This document shows positions 1-8,083 of a stretch of 64,000 bases of DNA, piece after piece. The DNA comes from Paenibacillus sp. LHD-38. GTDB lineage: Bacteria; Bacillota; Bacilli; Paenibacillales; Paenibacillaceae. Location: NCBI RefSeq assembly GCF_031157315.1, contig NZ_JAVIFU010000009.1:1-64000 (forward strand). The letters run 5' to 3'. The translations under genes and the position numbers were made by a program. Below the pieces are notes generated by a model that made no database searches, had not been told where the DNA came from, and saw only the letters and a list, made by a program, of their open reading frames with translations. How positions within the stretch are numbered: position 1 is the first letter of the stretch; each line of letters starts with the position of its first letter.

Positions 1-242
1 AGTTCAACTCCTGTGACAACATTGCCTGTTTTCACTTCAAATAGTTGGTTTCCATCTGCGTCATACATTAAAGCTTGATTACTGTGCGTACCAATTGCCA
101 GACGCTTGCCATCCTCCGCCACAGATATGGAGGTAATATTTCCCGCTCCTTCGATGGACCAATTGCCTTCAGCCAAAGCTGCCTGCGGGATAACGCCCAG
201 AAGCAGTAATAATGCCAAAAACGCCCATGCGCTTTTTCTCAT
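1..242 (-). CDS. Secreted beta-propeller (WD40/PQQ-like) protein, N-terminal part only
   Basis: Only the first 80 codons are in the window; the gene runs off the left edge. The reading frame opens at ATG 242 behind GGGAGG seven bases upstream. The product begins with a signal peptide (MRKSAWAFLALLLLLG, cleavage probably after AALA near residue 24). The mature part has short repeated beta-strand units of the kind found in WD40 or PQQ-type propellers (SISVAEDGKRLAIGT, then a second strand set ending LFEVKTGN). It is probably exported and may bind a ligand or another surface protein; function unknown. It lies 3' of the solute-binding gene on the same strand, but a strong terminator at 304-337 separates the two, so it is likely its own transcription unit. 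Confidence 0.6.
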   Translation of the reverse strand, partial: MRKSAWAFLALLLLLGVIPQAALAEGNWSIEGAGNITSISVAEDGKRLAIGTHSNQALMYDADGNQLFEVKTGNVVTGVE

Positions 243-303
243 GATGGTCCTCCCTTTCTTTCTGTCATTGGGACAGCAATTGCCGTATTCTTAAAAATAA
301 TGT

Positions 304-337
304 TCAATCTGCACAGGCGACAGCCTGTGCAGATTGA
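304..337 (-). terminator. Rho-independent terminator after the solute-binding gene
   Basis: A perfect 15-base-pair stem (TCAATCTGCACAGGC and its reverse complement) with the four-base loop GACA. On the minus strand it is followed by ATTATTTTT. It starts ten bases past the stop codon of the gene ending at 348. Confidence 0.9.
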
Positions 338-347
338 AGCTAGCGCA

Positions 348-1997
348 TTAACGTTCTGGCGGTCTGCGTTCTGGGTTCTCTATATCGGACAATTCCCGTT
401 TCATAGATTTCATAGCAGGTTCCAGGTACTTATCAATATTAGCTTGGAGCTGCTCCATATATTGATCCGTTGTTATTTTGCCTGCAAAGTAACGTTGCAC
501 TAAGCCTACCCAATCTTGGACAGATGGTTGATAATCCCACATTCCGCGAGCTATATTGTTTGCTGCACTATTATAACCCTCGGTATTACCGATCGGCTCA
601 AAGTCAGCAAAAGCAACATTCATGTCTTCAGGCAGTACAATGTCTTTAAGGGCTGGAGCACCGGAAAGGGCCGCATCGGTACTATTTTGAACAGCCTCTG
701 CATATACGCCATATCCTTCAGGACTAGTCAAATACATCATAAAATCCATATTCAATTCATTTTGTTGCGCATCCTTATTTACGATTCCGTAGAAGCCAAT
801 AGGAATTTGAATGGTACGAGCAGGTGCCATTACCTCTGGACCTTCCATTGATGGCATATTGAAGAATCCATATTCAAACGGCTTCACGCCGCCTGTTGCG
901 CCTGTTTTCGTCTCATCAGCAAAGTCTTTAGGCAATTGCCAGTAAGATCCCGGTGTACCTACCATTGTTGCTGCCTTTCCTGTTAAGAAGAGGTTATAGG
1001 ATTGCTCCTCCTTAACTCCGAAGAAACCATCAGGAACATAGCTGAACAATGTCTTCAAGTTCTCGGAATAAGCTTTCCATTGCGGATTTCCAGCGATTTT
1101 GAATGGACCTTCTTTATCTTTAACCGCTTTCCAGAGCCTCATTTCGTTTTTCGTCACATTACTGTTCGAATCATTATAAGGATCAGTTAGATCATAAGTA
1201 TAGGTGTCATCTATACCTGGAACGAATGAGTAGTCTTGATCCTGAGAACGAATCACATTAATATAATCCCGCAAATATTGGTCAGCATAGATACGCACTA
1301 GCCACCCCGCTTGGCCGCTCCACATCGATTTGGCATCGCCTGCTAGAGCTAGCGGTGTGTATCCCGCTTCTTTCACTTTTTTGAAGGCTTCAATCAGCTC
1401 ATTGAACGTTTTAGGAACTTCAGTAATGCCTACCTTTTGGAATATTTCTTTATTGTATACCCATACAATTTGTACGGATTCAAAGTTAAGATTGTAGAGT
1501 ACATCCTCAGCGCTTACTCCCTCCAAATTGATACCCATAGCTTTGAGGTCAAGGTTTTCTTTCCAAGATTTACCTGTGTAACTGTTTATTTTATCAAAGT
1601 ATGGATAGTAGTTCGTGAATTTGCCGTCATTTAGCAATCCGAGCACTTCGTTATTGTTAACAATATCAACATCCGGATCACCTGCTGCGAATTGTGCTGT
1701 CAACCACTCTTTGTACCCTTCAGCTGGTTTATTATCTACCTTTACCTTCACTGCTGGATTCTTTTTCATATAGGCATCAGCTACCGCATTCCAAACTGAG
1801 GACGAAGCACCCATTAAGGAAATATTGATATTACCGGCAAGCGTTGAAGCTGGTGTTTCAGTTTCCGCTGGCGCTTTGGTTTCAGCAGCATTTGTCCCAC
1901 CGTTTTTCCCTGATGAATCATCTTTGGTGCAAGCCGTCAATATAGACAGCAGCATTACGATGCTCAAGAGAATTGCAAATCCTTTTCTTTTGATCAT
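348..1997 (-). CDS. ABC transporter solute-binding lipoprotein (family 1), orphan
   Basis: 549 residues. Residues 1-23 form a lipoprotein signal with the lipobox LTAC (modified Cys23), followed by a low-complexity Ser/Gly/Ala/Glu linker to about residue 50 and a family 1 extracellular sugar-binding fold (WVYNKEIFQKVGI and GKAATMVGTPGSYWQLP are typical segments). It would be tethered outside the membrane and capture an oligosaccharide. Start chosen for AAGGGGAG six bases before the ATG. No permease genes flank it; the neighbours are a regulator and glycosidases, so it must work with distant permeases or act in sensing. Its promoter holds two or three copies of the palindrome shared with the regulator and the glycosidase genes, so it belongs to the same regulon. 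The C-terminus (ERRPPER) is oddly basic and proline-rich for the family. Confidence 0.9.
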   Translation of the reverse strand: MIKRKGFAILLSIVMLLSILTACTKDDSSGKNGGTNAAETKAPAETETPASTLAGNINISLMGASSSVWNAVADAYMKKNPAVKVKVDNKPAEGYKEWLTAQFAAGDPDVDIVNNNEVLGLLNDGKFTNYYPYFDKINSYTGKSWKENLDLKAMGINLEGVSAEDVLYNLNFESVQIVWVYNKEIFQKVGITEVPKTFNELIEAFKKVKEAGYTPLALAGDAKSMWSGQAGWLVRIYADQYLRDYINVIRSQDQDYSFVPGIDDTYTYDLTDPYNDSNSNVTKNEMRLWKAVKDKEGPFKIAGNPQWKAYSENLKTLFSYVPDGFFGVKEEQSYNLFLTGKAATMVGTPGSYWQLPKDFADETKTGATGGVKPFEYGFFNMPSMEGPEVMAPARTIQIPIGFYGIVNKDAQQNELNMDFMMYLTSPEGYGVYAEAVQNSTDAALSGAPALKDIVLPEDMNVAFADFEPIGNTEGYNSAANNIARGMWDYQPSVQDWVGLVQRYFAGKITTDQYMEQLQANIDKYLEPAMKSMKRELSDIENPERRPPER

Positions 1998-2073
1998 GTT
2001 AGTCTCCCCTTGCCCTTATTTTTTGAAAATTAAGCGCTTCCATGGCGAGTCTAAAAAAAAGCGCCGCTCAGCA

Positions 2074-2130
2074 GAAAAGTATAGATTTCATTATATTGTA
2101 TACTTTATAATACAAAGTATACTATTATAG
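2074..2130 (-). promoter_or_regulatory. Operator array over the promoter of the solute-binding gene
   Basis: Three GTATAC/GTATAG cores at 2079, 2098 and 2117, spaced exactly 19 bases apart, each inside an AAAGTATAC-like half or full palindrome. Two possible -10 boxes (TATAAT on the minus strand, at 2124-2129 and 2090-2095) interleave with them. The motif is the same as the palindrome in front of the regulator gene, so repression by that regulator is inferred. Confidence 0.6.
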
Positions 2131-2266
2131 AATGCTTTTTGCAACAACTTTTTGACTAAAAATGTATGCTTAGCAATCACTTAACTTTTCATAATTTTAT
2201 CAAGCGTAAACGGTTGTCGCCGTCCTCTGTGGCAAAAGCTGACGTTTCGCGGTGATATATAAGCAC

Positions 2267-2290
2267 ATTTATAAGTGAAAACTTATAAAT
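2267..2290. repeat. Perfect 10-bp AT-rich inverted repeat
   Basis: ATTTATAAGT, loop GAAA, ACTTATAAAT. It lies between the regulator's terminator and the solute-binding promoter. It could form a hairpin or bind a dimeric protein; it does not match the AAGTATACTT operator. Confidence 0.4.
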
Positions 2291-2301
2291 TCTTATATAT
2301 T

Positions 2302-2327
2302 AAAAAAAGCTCCCGTTACTAGGGAGC
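2302..2327 (-). terminator. Terminator after the GntR/LacI regulator
   Basis: Stem GCTCCC/GGGAGC with a seven-base loop, followed on the minus strand by seven T residues. It starts 19 bases past the regulator's stop codon. Confidence 0.85.
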
Positions 2328-2345
2328 CCTACTGTTTTCTCTATT

Positions 2346-3467
2346 CTACTTCCCTTTTCGCTTGGAAGAAACCGGAGCTGTACTGTCTCTCAAAACTAGT
2401 GTGGGAACGATCTCGTCTTTCACCAATTGATTGTCACCAGCCTTGAGCTCAAACAAGAGAATCTCTGCGGCACGCTCGCCTAGCTTCCTCGTATTCTGAT
2501 TGATAGTCGATAGCCTTGGGTAAGAATACTCACTTATCTTCACATCATCGAAGCCCATAATGCTAATATCTTCGGGAACTTTCATGCCCAAGCTTCTAGC
2601 AGCATTCATGGCACCGATCGCTTTATAATCACTTGTGGCAAATACCGCAGTAGGTGGTTCAGGCAGCGCCATTAAGGCCCTAAAACCCTCATCACCCATC
2701 ACTACTCGTTCATCAGCTCCGGCAATAACCGCAATTAGATCGGAATCAAACGGCACCTGATGCTGAGATAAGGCAAGGCGATAGCCCTGCAGCCTTAGAG
2801 AGAACTCTTGGTTTAAATCCACTATGGAGTTTCCAGTCAATATAACACCAATTCGCTTATGCCCAAGAGATAGCAAATGTTGTGTGGCCAGATAGCCTCC
2901 TGTAAGATTATCCACGATTACATAGGGTATACCCAAGTGAGGGTAATAGAAGTGAACCGTTATAATAAGCCGTTTTTCTTCCTGCCAAGCTGTAAGTCGT
3001 CGCGACAACTCGAAATCATTGTTCGAAGTAATTAAAATAATGGCGGACTGGGGATCATTAGGCAACTTGTAGTCTTCACCCATATCCCACATATAAAAGG
3101 AAATATCATTCTCATCACACACTTGCTTGATGCCTTCGAACATATCTGTAAAGAACGGATGATTAAACGAGCTCACTTCATAGTTGCGATGCGCTAAATA
3201 AATAGTACGAATTTTATGAGTTTCAGTGGAAGACGGATTCTCAGAAACGAAGCTGCCCTTGCCTCGAACCCGGTATACAAAACCTTCCTGCACGAGATCG
3301 GATAATGCCCTGCGGGAAGTAATTTCACTCGTATTATACTCCTTCGCTAACTCTATTTGAGTCGGAAGAGAATCATGCGGTTTAAGCTCTCCTTCAATAA
3401 TTTTGCGTTTAATATCATTCATTATATATTGATACATCGGAGTCTTGTCCGTCTTATCGATACCCAT
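2346..3467 (-). CDS. AraR-like regulator: GntR winged helix plus LacI-type sugar-binding domain
   Basis: 373 residues, close to the length of Bacillus AraR. Residues 1-75 are a GntR-family winged helix (ELAKEYNTSEITSRRALSDL, then YRVRGKGSFV). Residues 85-365 are a LacI/periplasmic-binding-like effector domain (GGYLATQHLLSLGHKRIGVI; MGFDDVKISEYSYPRLSTI). Such proteins repress sugar catabolic genes until a sugar binds the C-terminal domain. Start fixed by AAGGAG ten bases before ATG. Its own promoter overlaps a perfect AAGTATACTT palindrome, and variants occur on the promoters of the solute-binding gene, the GH99-like gene and the DUF5722 gene, so it probably represses itself and those genes. 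The inducer is unknown; neighbouring GH78 suggests a rhamnose-containing or related oligosaccharide rather than arabinose. Confidence 0.9.
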   Translation of the reverse strand: MGIDKTDKTPMYQYIMNDIKRKIIEGELKPHDSLPTQIELAKEYNTSEITSRRALSDLVQEGFVYRVRGKGSFVSENPSSTETHKIRTIYLAHRNYEVSSFNHPFFTDMFEGIKQVCDENDISFYMWDMGEDYKLPNDPQSAIILITSNNDFELSRRLTAWQEEKRLIITVHFYYPHLGIPYVIVDNLTGGYLATQHLLSLGHKRIGVILTGNSIVDLNQEFSLRLQGYRLALSQHQVPFDSDLIAVIAGADERVVMGDEGFRALMALPEPPTAVFATSDYKAIGAMNAARSLGMKVPEDISIMGFDDVKISEYSYPRLSTINQNTRKLGERAAEILLFELKAGDNQLVKDEIVPTLVLRDSTAPVSSKRKGK

Positions 3468-3496
3468 CCAACCATCACTCCTTACTAAATTAAATT

Positions 3497-3526
3497 AAGT
3501 ATACTTTAACAATAATGTTTGCGCAA
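3497..3526 (-). promoter_or_regulatory. Promoter of the regulator with overlapping AAGTATACTT operator
   Basis: On the minus strand: -35 TTGCGC (3521-3526), exactly 17 bases, -10 TATACT (3498-3503). The -10 box lies inside the perfect 10-base palindrome AAGTATACTT (3497-3506), about 30 bases before the regulator's ATG. This layout implies autorepression. Confidence 0.7.
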
Positions 3527-3527
3527 G

Positions 3528-3565
3528 AAAAAAGGCAGCGCTAGACCAAGCCAGTCAGCACTACC
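3528..3565 (-). terminator. Terminator after the GH78-type gene
   Basis: On the minus strand GGTAGTGCT pairs with AGCGCTGCC (two G-U pairs), followed by TTTTTT. It lies between the stop codon at 3607 and the regulator promoter, so the glycosidase operon ends here. Confidence 0.75.
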
Positions 3566-3606
3566 CTTGCAATTACGGGTACCATTTCAACTCATTAATC
3601 CAAGTA

Positions 3607-5988
3607 CTAGATCATGCCAACCACTTGTTCCATTACAGTTATAATACCAGTAACTCGAGCTCTCGCATCATCCATTGCTACTGTTAATTCCTCTACTCCA
3701 CGCGCTGTCCATGAGATTTCCTTCGGTAAGCTTACCTCATACTTGATCACGCCGTCCTCTCCAATTCTCCATTCAGCCTGGATATCCCCTAGTTGTGTTG
3801 GAATATTTCCTTCTGCCCATTCAATGCCTTTTACCGCTGTAGGCTGCAGTCTAACGATTCCACTGCCAAGCTCAGATACATCAACCCCAAGCAATTGCTC
3901 ACTTAGCAAATACGTAGGCGATGCCCCCCATCCATGACATAGACTAACGGGAATAGAGTCCTGTAAGTAAGTTGGCGTATGACCTAAATAAGGACTTGGC
4001 GTCGTAACAAACGGCAAAGACGGATCGAATGTCTCCCACCAAGTTGTAGCCCCTCTATCCAGCATGGAACCCCAATAATCACGAACTTGAGCAATTGCGG
4101 CTTCTGCGAATCCAAAGCGGAATAACGTCTCCAATACGATATGATAGAAAAACGCACCGCGAATCCGAGGCAATCGATCCTTCAAATAATAGTTCTGAAC
4201 AAAGTCTCTCACTTCAATCTCATCCATGATACCCGACCACGCTGCAGCGAAGTTAGTCTGAGCGGTTACACTTGTTGATAAACCTTCACTGGTTAGACAG
4301 TCCGCATAGACCGTTGTACCTGGTACTCGAAGCAGATTGCGAATCGTGCTGCGAAGGTTGATCGCTTTTTCCCGGAATCCTGCCGCAGCCTTGAATTCCC
4401 CCAACTCCTCAGCCATTAAGGCTGAGGTATTCAGAAACTTATAATAGAAACTGGAAATAGCTGTCACGCGATCTTTCCGTTCAATATCATCTGACCAGTC
4501 GATGAAACACCACCAGCCTTCACGATCCGCATTTGCGAACAATCCCGATGCATCTTCCTGATCAGCAAACCAATCAACCAGACGATTCACATAAGGCCAT
4601 ACCTCATGTAGAAAAGCAGTATCTTTCGTATAAGTGTAGTACTCCCATACACCGAAGAGCCAATGTGCGCAAAAATCAGGCAACAGGAATGAATTATGCT
4701 GTGGACCCGTTCCAGGTATCGAACCGTCATCATTCTGAATTCGTGCTGATTGCAGTAATGACTTACGAACGAGCGCTGGATCATCGAATGTTTGATAAAC
4801 TACCTTGGCCATGACGACCGAGTCAGCTACCCATAACGCTCCCTCACGGTATGGACAATCCTCAAAGTGGTTCTGACTGTTAACGATTGTCGTATAACGA
4901 CCCGTGTCCCAGATTCGGTTCAGTCTTTCATCGCTGCAGCGGAAGCTCCCTCCATCAACATATGGATAATGAACGAACCGAACATGCAGGCTTCTTACTT
5001 CAAGAGGAACCGGTGTAGCCATTACAGCAACCTTCATATAACGAAATGCCCTTCTCCCGAACGGAGACAGCCGATTATTTCCCTTGCGGAGAAGGTAAGT
5101 GTCCATCAGAGCTACTTCCAGCGATTCCCCAAAATATAATTGCAGAACGCCGCCTTCTTCCGAAAACACTTCTAGTTCCGGATAGCCTACCATTTCAGCT
5201 CCGAAATCATAAGTGATTTGCGGAATCGAACCTGGTACGGATGCATCTATGGTAATGAACTCTTCCAGTCCGAGCTGCTTCTTCGATAGTGGTGCCTCCG
5301 GTGATCGTATCTCCCCTGTAAAAGGCTCAGATGATACAACAGAAATAGGTGATACAAGCGTTTCCCTCAGAAAAGGAATCTCGCGCGGCATTAGTCTCGG
5401 CCATGGGGAATCAGATTTCTCTGCTTCTGCCACTGCAACAGCAAATGGCCATGAATCATCCTCATAATCCGATTGCTCCCATCCATCCTCTTGGGAGAGG
5501 TCCATTATTTCACGGTATCCGCCCCAGTAATGAAGACGACTCACTTGCGGCTTCCATCGCGGCGAACGTCTGCACTTCCAGTCCGAGCTGCTCGCAATTG
5601 TCCGTATGACGTTGTCTTCTGCTGCATTTGTCTCATAACAGTCAATCTGACAAATAATACCGCCAGGCCCCTGCAATTGCCCAGTTACAATCATATCCTG
5701 GCCGAAGTTATATGCAAGGACAGCTATAGAATTGCTTCCCACTCGCAAATAATCAGATACGTCATACGTATCATAAGAAATCCAGGAAAGATCAGCAGGA
5801 GTCGGCCCTCTTCCAATCTCAATGCCATTCACATATAACTTATAAAACTGATTAGCCGAAACTCGCAGCTTCGCCTGGCTGAATGCCGAGTCTATAGCAA
5901 AGGTTTTACGAGCCTCCACATAAACATTGTTATCAAGAGCGGTCCTTGCTGTCCATATCCACTCCGCCTGCCAGCTTTCCTGTATCAT
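3607..5988 (-). CDS. GH78-type alpha-L-rhamnosidase, cytoplasmic
   Basis: 793 residues with no signal peptide. Residues 25-110 match the rhamnosidase N-terminal domain (FYKLYVNGIEIGRGP). The (alpha/alpha)6 catalytic barrel starts near residue 345 (CSDERLNRIWDTGRYT). The GH78 acidic signature is complete: Asp377, Glu382 (likely general acid) and Asp389 in DCPYREGALWVAD, and Glu652 in GATTWWETF (likely general base), at the same relative spacings as in the Bacillus RhaB enzyme. It should remove terminal alpha-L-rhamnose from imported oligosaccharides. Start supported by GGGGGG seven bases before ATG. It follows the GH99-like gene by 37 bases with no promoter between, so both form one operon under the palindrome-bearing promoter near 7900. 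GH106 or other rhamnosidase-like specificities cannot be excluded from sequence alone. Confidence 0.85.
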   Translation of the reverse strand: MIQESWQAEWIWTARTALDNNVYVEARKTFAIDSAFSQAKLRVSANQFYKLYVNGIEIGRGPTPADLSWISYDTYDVSDYLRVGSNSIAVLAYNFGQDMIVTGQLQGPGGIICQIDCYETNAAEDNVIRTIASSSDWKCRRSPRWKPQVSRLHYWGGYREIMDLSQEDGWEQSDYEDDSWPFAVAVAEAEKSDSPWPRLMPREIPFLRETLVSPISVVSSEPFTGEIRSPEAPLSKKQLGLEEFITIDASVPGSIPQITYDFGAEMVGYPELEVFSEEGGVLQLYFGESLEVALMDTYLLRKGNNRLSPFGRRAFRYMKVAVMATPVPLEVRSLHVRFVHYPYVDGGSFRCSDERLNRIWDTGRYTTIVNSQNHFEDCPYREGALWVADSVVMAKVVYQTFDDPALVRKSLLQSARIQNDDGSIPGTGPQHNSFLLPDFCAHWLFGVWEYYTYTKDTAFLHEVWPYVNRLVDWFADQEDASGLFANADREGWWCFIDWSDDIERKDRVTAISSFYYKFLNTSALMAEELGEFKAAAGFREKAINLRSTIRNLLRVPGTTVYADCLTSEGLSTSVTAQTNFAAAWSGIMDEIEVRDFVQNYYLKDRLPRIRGAFFYHIVLETLFRFGFAEAAIAQVRDYWGSMLDRGATTWWETFDPSLPFVTTPSPYLGHTPTYLQDSIPVSLCHGWGASPTYLLSEQLLGVDVSELGSGIVRLQPTAVKGIEWAEGNIPTQLGDIQAEWRIGEDGVIKYEVSLPKEISWTARGVEELTVAMDDARARVTGIITVMEQVVGMI

Positions 5989-6025
5989 GACGTTCCCCCC
6001 GTAATTTAAGCATAAAGGCTAGTTG

Positions 6026-7762
6026 TTAACTGACTTGCTCTTTTTTATATTTCCTGGATTTATATATATAGTTCAATCTTCCTTCCGGCGCAACATCGCC
6101 ATATTGAAGGAAATCTGTAATTTCACCGTCATTCTGCATGTGATCCACCCATTTAAATTCTAACCAGATTCCGCCTTTCGTCTCATCTATACCCAATAAA
6201 AGATGTGGAAGCTCTAGTTGCAGCTCGTTCCCATTGCAGGCGTAGCGCACTTCCCCCACTGGCTTCCAATTCCAACCGCCAGTGCTCCTCTCTAGCCAAG
6301 TTGCTGCATCACTTATAACGTTTCTATTAATAATATACTGATAGCCTTCCCAGCCTGTATTGCTCTCCGTTCTAACACGGATCAGCAGCATCATCCAGTG
6401 CCGATCTGTAAATGATGAAATCGGTTCCTTCGTTTGTGCATAAAAGTATAGGCATTCATCGGTATGCGCTGCTTTTAGCGTTACAAAGTCATTTCTCCCC
6501 GTATCGTTCGTATAATGAAGATCTCCATAACCGGGGTGGTCACGAGGTACCGTGTCTCCGGCAAAATCTCTGTACTGCTGGGTAACTTGTTGCCATGCGC
6601 TAAAATCAGGCCCCATCAGGAGTGGCTTATCCAAATGGAAGCTGCCTTTTCCTTGCTCCGACATTCCCTTGAAACGGCGTACATAACTGATTAATTGCAT
6701 GTAATAATGGTCACCGTACCCATCCTTCATAGGCTCGATGTCTCTACTGAAGTTCAACGTCGCCTGATCTACAAATAACACGGGATGCTCTTTAGTTCCA
6801 GTTAATCGCATGGCGATCCACTCATTCCATCCTGTGACGAACACAATCTGTGGATCTTCCTTAAGTGCGAATTCCCACTGCTCTGCAATATTCATCCCCT
6901 GATTTATCGCATCAAACGAAGAGCCCGCTTCACTTGACTCAATTCCATCATGATAGTCTCTGCCCCAATTATCACCATATCCATAAAAAGGCGTATCGCT
7001 CATTGCAACGCTTGGATGCTGTGCAACAGAGACATTAATGATTTCCTTCTCACCCTCATCATTATAAAAAACACGCTGCGGACGTTGAAATTCAATCCAA
7101 GGAAAACCATTCGTCTTTGCGCCTTCATTAGGCCATTGATTCAGACGGAAGGTAAAGAATTGCCGCTGTTCTTCATCGCATTCTTCGGGATCGCCGATGA
7201 TAAGCGGCTTGCCCTTCCAATGAAACCATAAATGACGGAAACGACCTGGCTTATAAATATTTTCATAAATTTCTGAGATCGTCTTGCCGGATTCCGTATT
7301 TGTGTAGAAAACAAATTGTGGCACTTTGAAGCCCTGTCTATAAATATCATCCATGATCTGGAACAGAATATCATAGACTCGTTTGTAAATTTCAGCATTT
7401 GTAGTATCAAATACAAGAAAATCTATACCAGAGCTCGCCAGCATTTGCACATGCTTGCGAAGCACCCATGCATCATCATTTAAGTAATAGCCATACAAGG
7501 GCTCACCCCAAAAATGAAATGAACTCGGAGGTCCCCAAGCCGGATGCCTAGGGTCATACACGGCCTCTGGCCAATTAGCAATAATTTGGGTGTTGTCAAA
7601 AGGGCCCCATGTCCCATGCTGTCCCAGCCAAAGAAAATAAAATAGACCCACGTAACGATCAGGGCGTATCGGACCTGCTTCCTCACGTGACGGAAGCTCT
7701 CTTCCAAGACCGTCAATTCCTCCCCATTGATCGACTAAATAGAGATCATCTATATCGCACAT
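6026..7762 (-). CDS. GH99/GH71-like glycosidase with C-terminal CBM9-like domain
   Basis: 578 residues from the start used here. The frame is open further upstream, but GGGAGGAAAT sits just before ATG 7762 (MCDIDDLYLVDQ) and nothing supports the longer form. No signal peptide. Residues about 30-380 look like a (beta/alpha)8 glycosidase of the GH99/GH71 kind (VGLFYFLWLGQHGTWGP; HVQMLASSGIDFLVFDTTN; VFVTGWNEW, whose Glu is a candidate catalytic residue). Residues about 400-570 resemble the CBM9-like/DOMON sandwich found on other bacterial sugar enzymes. Substrate not known. It is the first gene of an operon with the GH78-type gene and is preceded by three operator cores, so it should be induced with the rest of the regulon. 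The family assignment is by recognition of segments and is moderate. Confidence 0.65.
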   Translation of the reverse strand: MCDIDDLYLVDQWGGIDGLGRELPSREEAGPIRPDRYVGLFYFLWLGQHGTWGPFDNTQIIANWPEAVYDPRHPAWGPPSSFHFWGEPLYGYYLNDDAWVLRKHVQMLASSGIDFLVFDTTNAEIYKRVYDILFQIMDDIYRQGFKVPQFVFYTNTESGKTISEIYENIYKPGRFRHLWFHWKGKPLIIGDPEECDEEQRQFFTFRLNQWPNEGAKTNGFPWIEFQRPQRVFYNDEGEKEIINVSVAQHPSVAMSDTPFYGYGDNWGRDYHDGIESSEAGSSFDAINQGMNIAEQWEFALKEDPQIVFVTGWNEWIAMRLTGTKEHPVLFVDQATLNFSRDIEPMKDGYGDHYYMQLISYVRRFKGMSEQGKGSFHLDKPLLMGPDFSAWQQVTQQYRDFAGDTVPRDHPGYGDLHYTNDTGRNDFVTLKAAHTDECLYFYAQTKEPISSFTDRHWMMLLIRVRTESNTGWEGYQYIINRNVISDAATWLERSTGGWNWKPVGEVRYACNGNELQLELPHLLLGIDETKGGIWLEFKWVDHMQNDGEITDFLQYGDVAPEGRLNYIYKSRKYKKEQVS

Positions 7763-7865
7763 GCTGATTTCCTCCCTCTTATTAGATGATTGCTTACTTC
7801 TAATAACAACAGTTTCACAATCCATGATTGATGTTATTATGATATCTATCTAACATCCGCTAAAT

Positions 7866-7926
7866 AAAGTATTCTTTACTTAATTATAATATACTTTATT
7901 ATAAAATTTTTCAACTAAATATACTC
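7866..7926 (-). promoter_or_regulatory. Promoter with three operator cores before the GH99-like/GH78 operon
   Basis: On the minus strand: -35 TTGAAA (7909-7914), 17 bases, -10 TATTAT (7886-7891). Operator-like cores start at 7869 (AAAGTATTCTTTA, near-palindrome), 7889 (AATATACTTTA, over the -10 box) and 7919 (AAATATACTC, upstream of -35). They are variants of the AAGTATACTT element of the regulator gene. Confidence 0.6.
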
Positions 7927-7968
7927 GAATCAATCTCGCTGTATTTTAAAGATAAGCTGCCTTGTCGC

Positions 7969-8009
7969 AAAAAAAGGACTGCCATGCCTTCGTCTAGGCA
8001 CAGCAGTCC
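7969..8009 (-). terminator. Terminator after the DUF5722 gene
   Basis: Stem GGACTGC/GCAGTCC with an inner GCCT/AGGC pair around TCGTCT, followed on the minus strand by a run of seven T. Confidence 0.9.
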
Positions 8010-8083
8010 CTTTCGTTGCCTGTCGCAGTTCACTCCAAGACAATTAATGAATATATAATTCGGTCATTAAATCTATTCTTTTT

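Noticed and set aside
2030..2043. cre-like ATGGAAGCGCTTAA in the leader of the solute-binding gene
   Set aside because: Three mismatches to the CcpA consensus including both last bases; too weak to list as a site.
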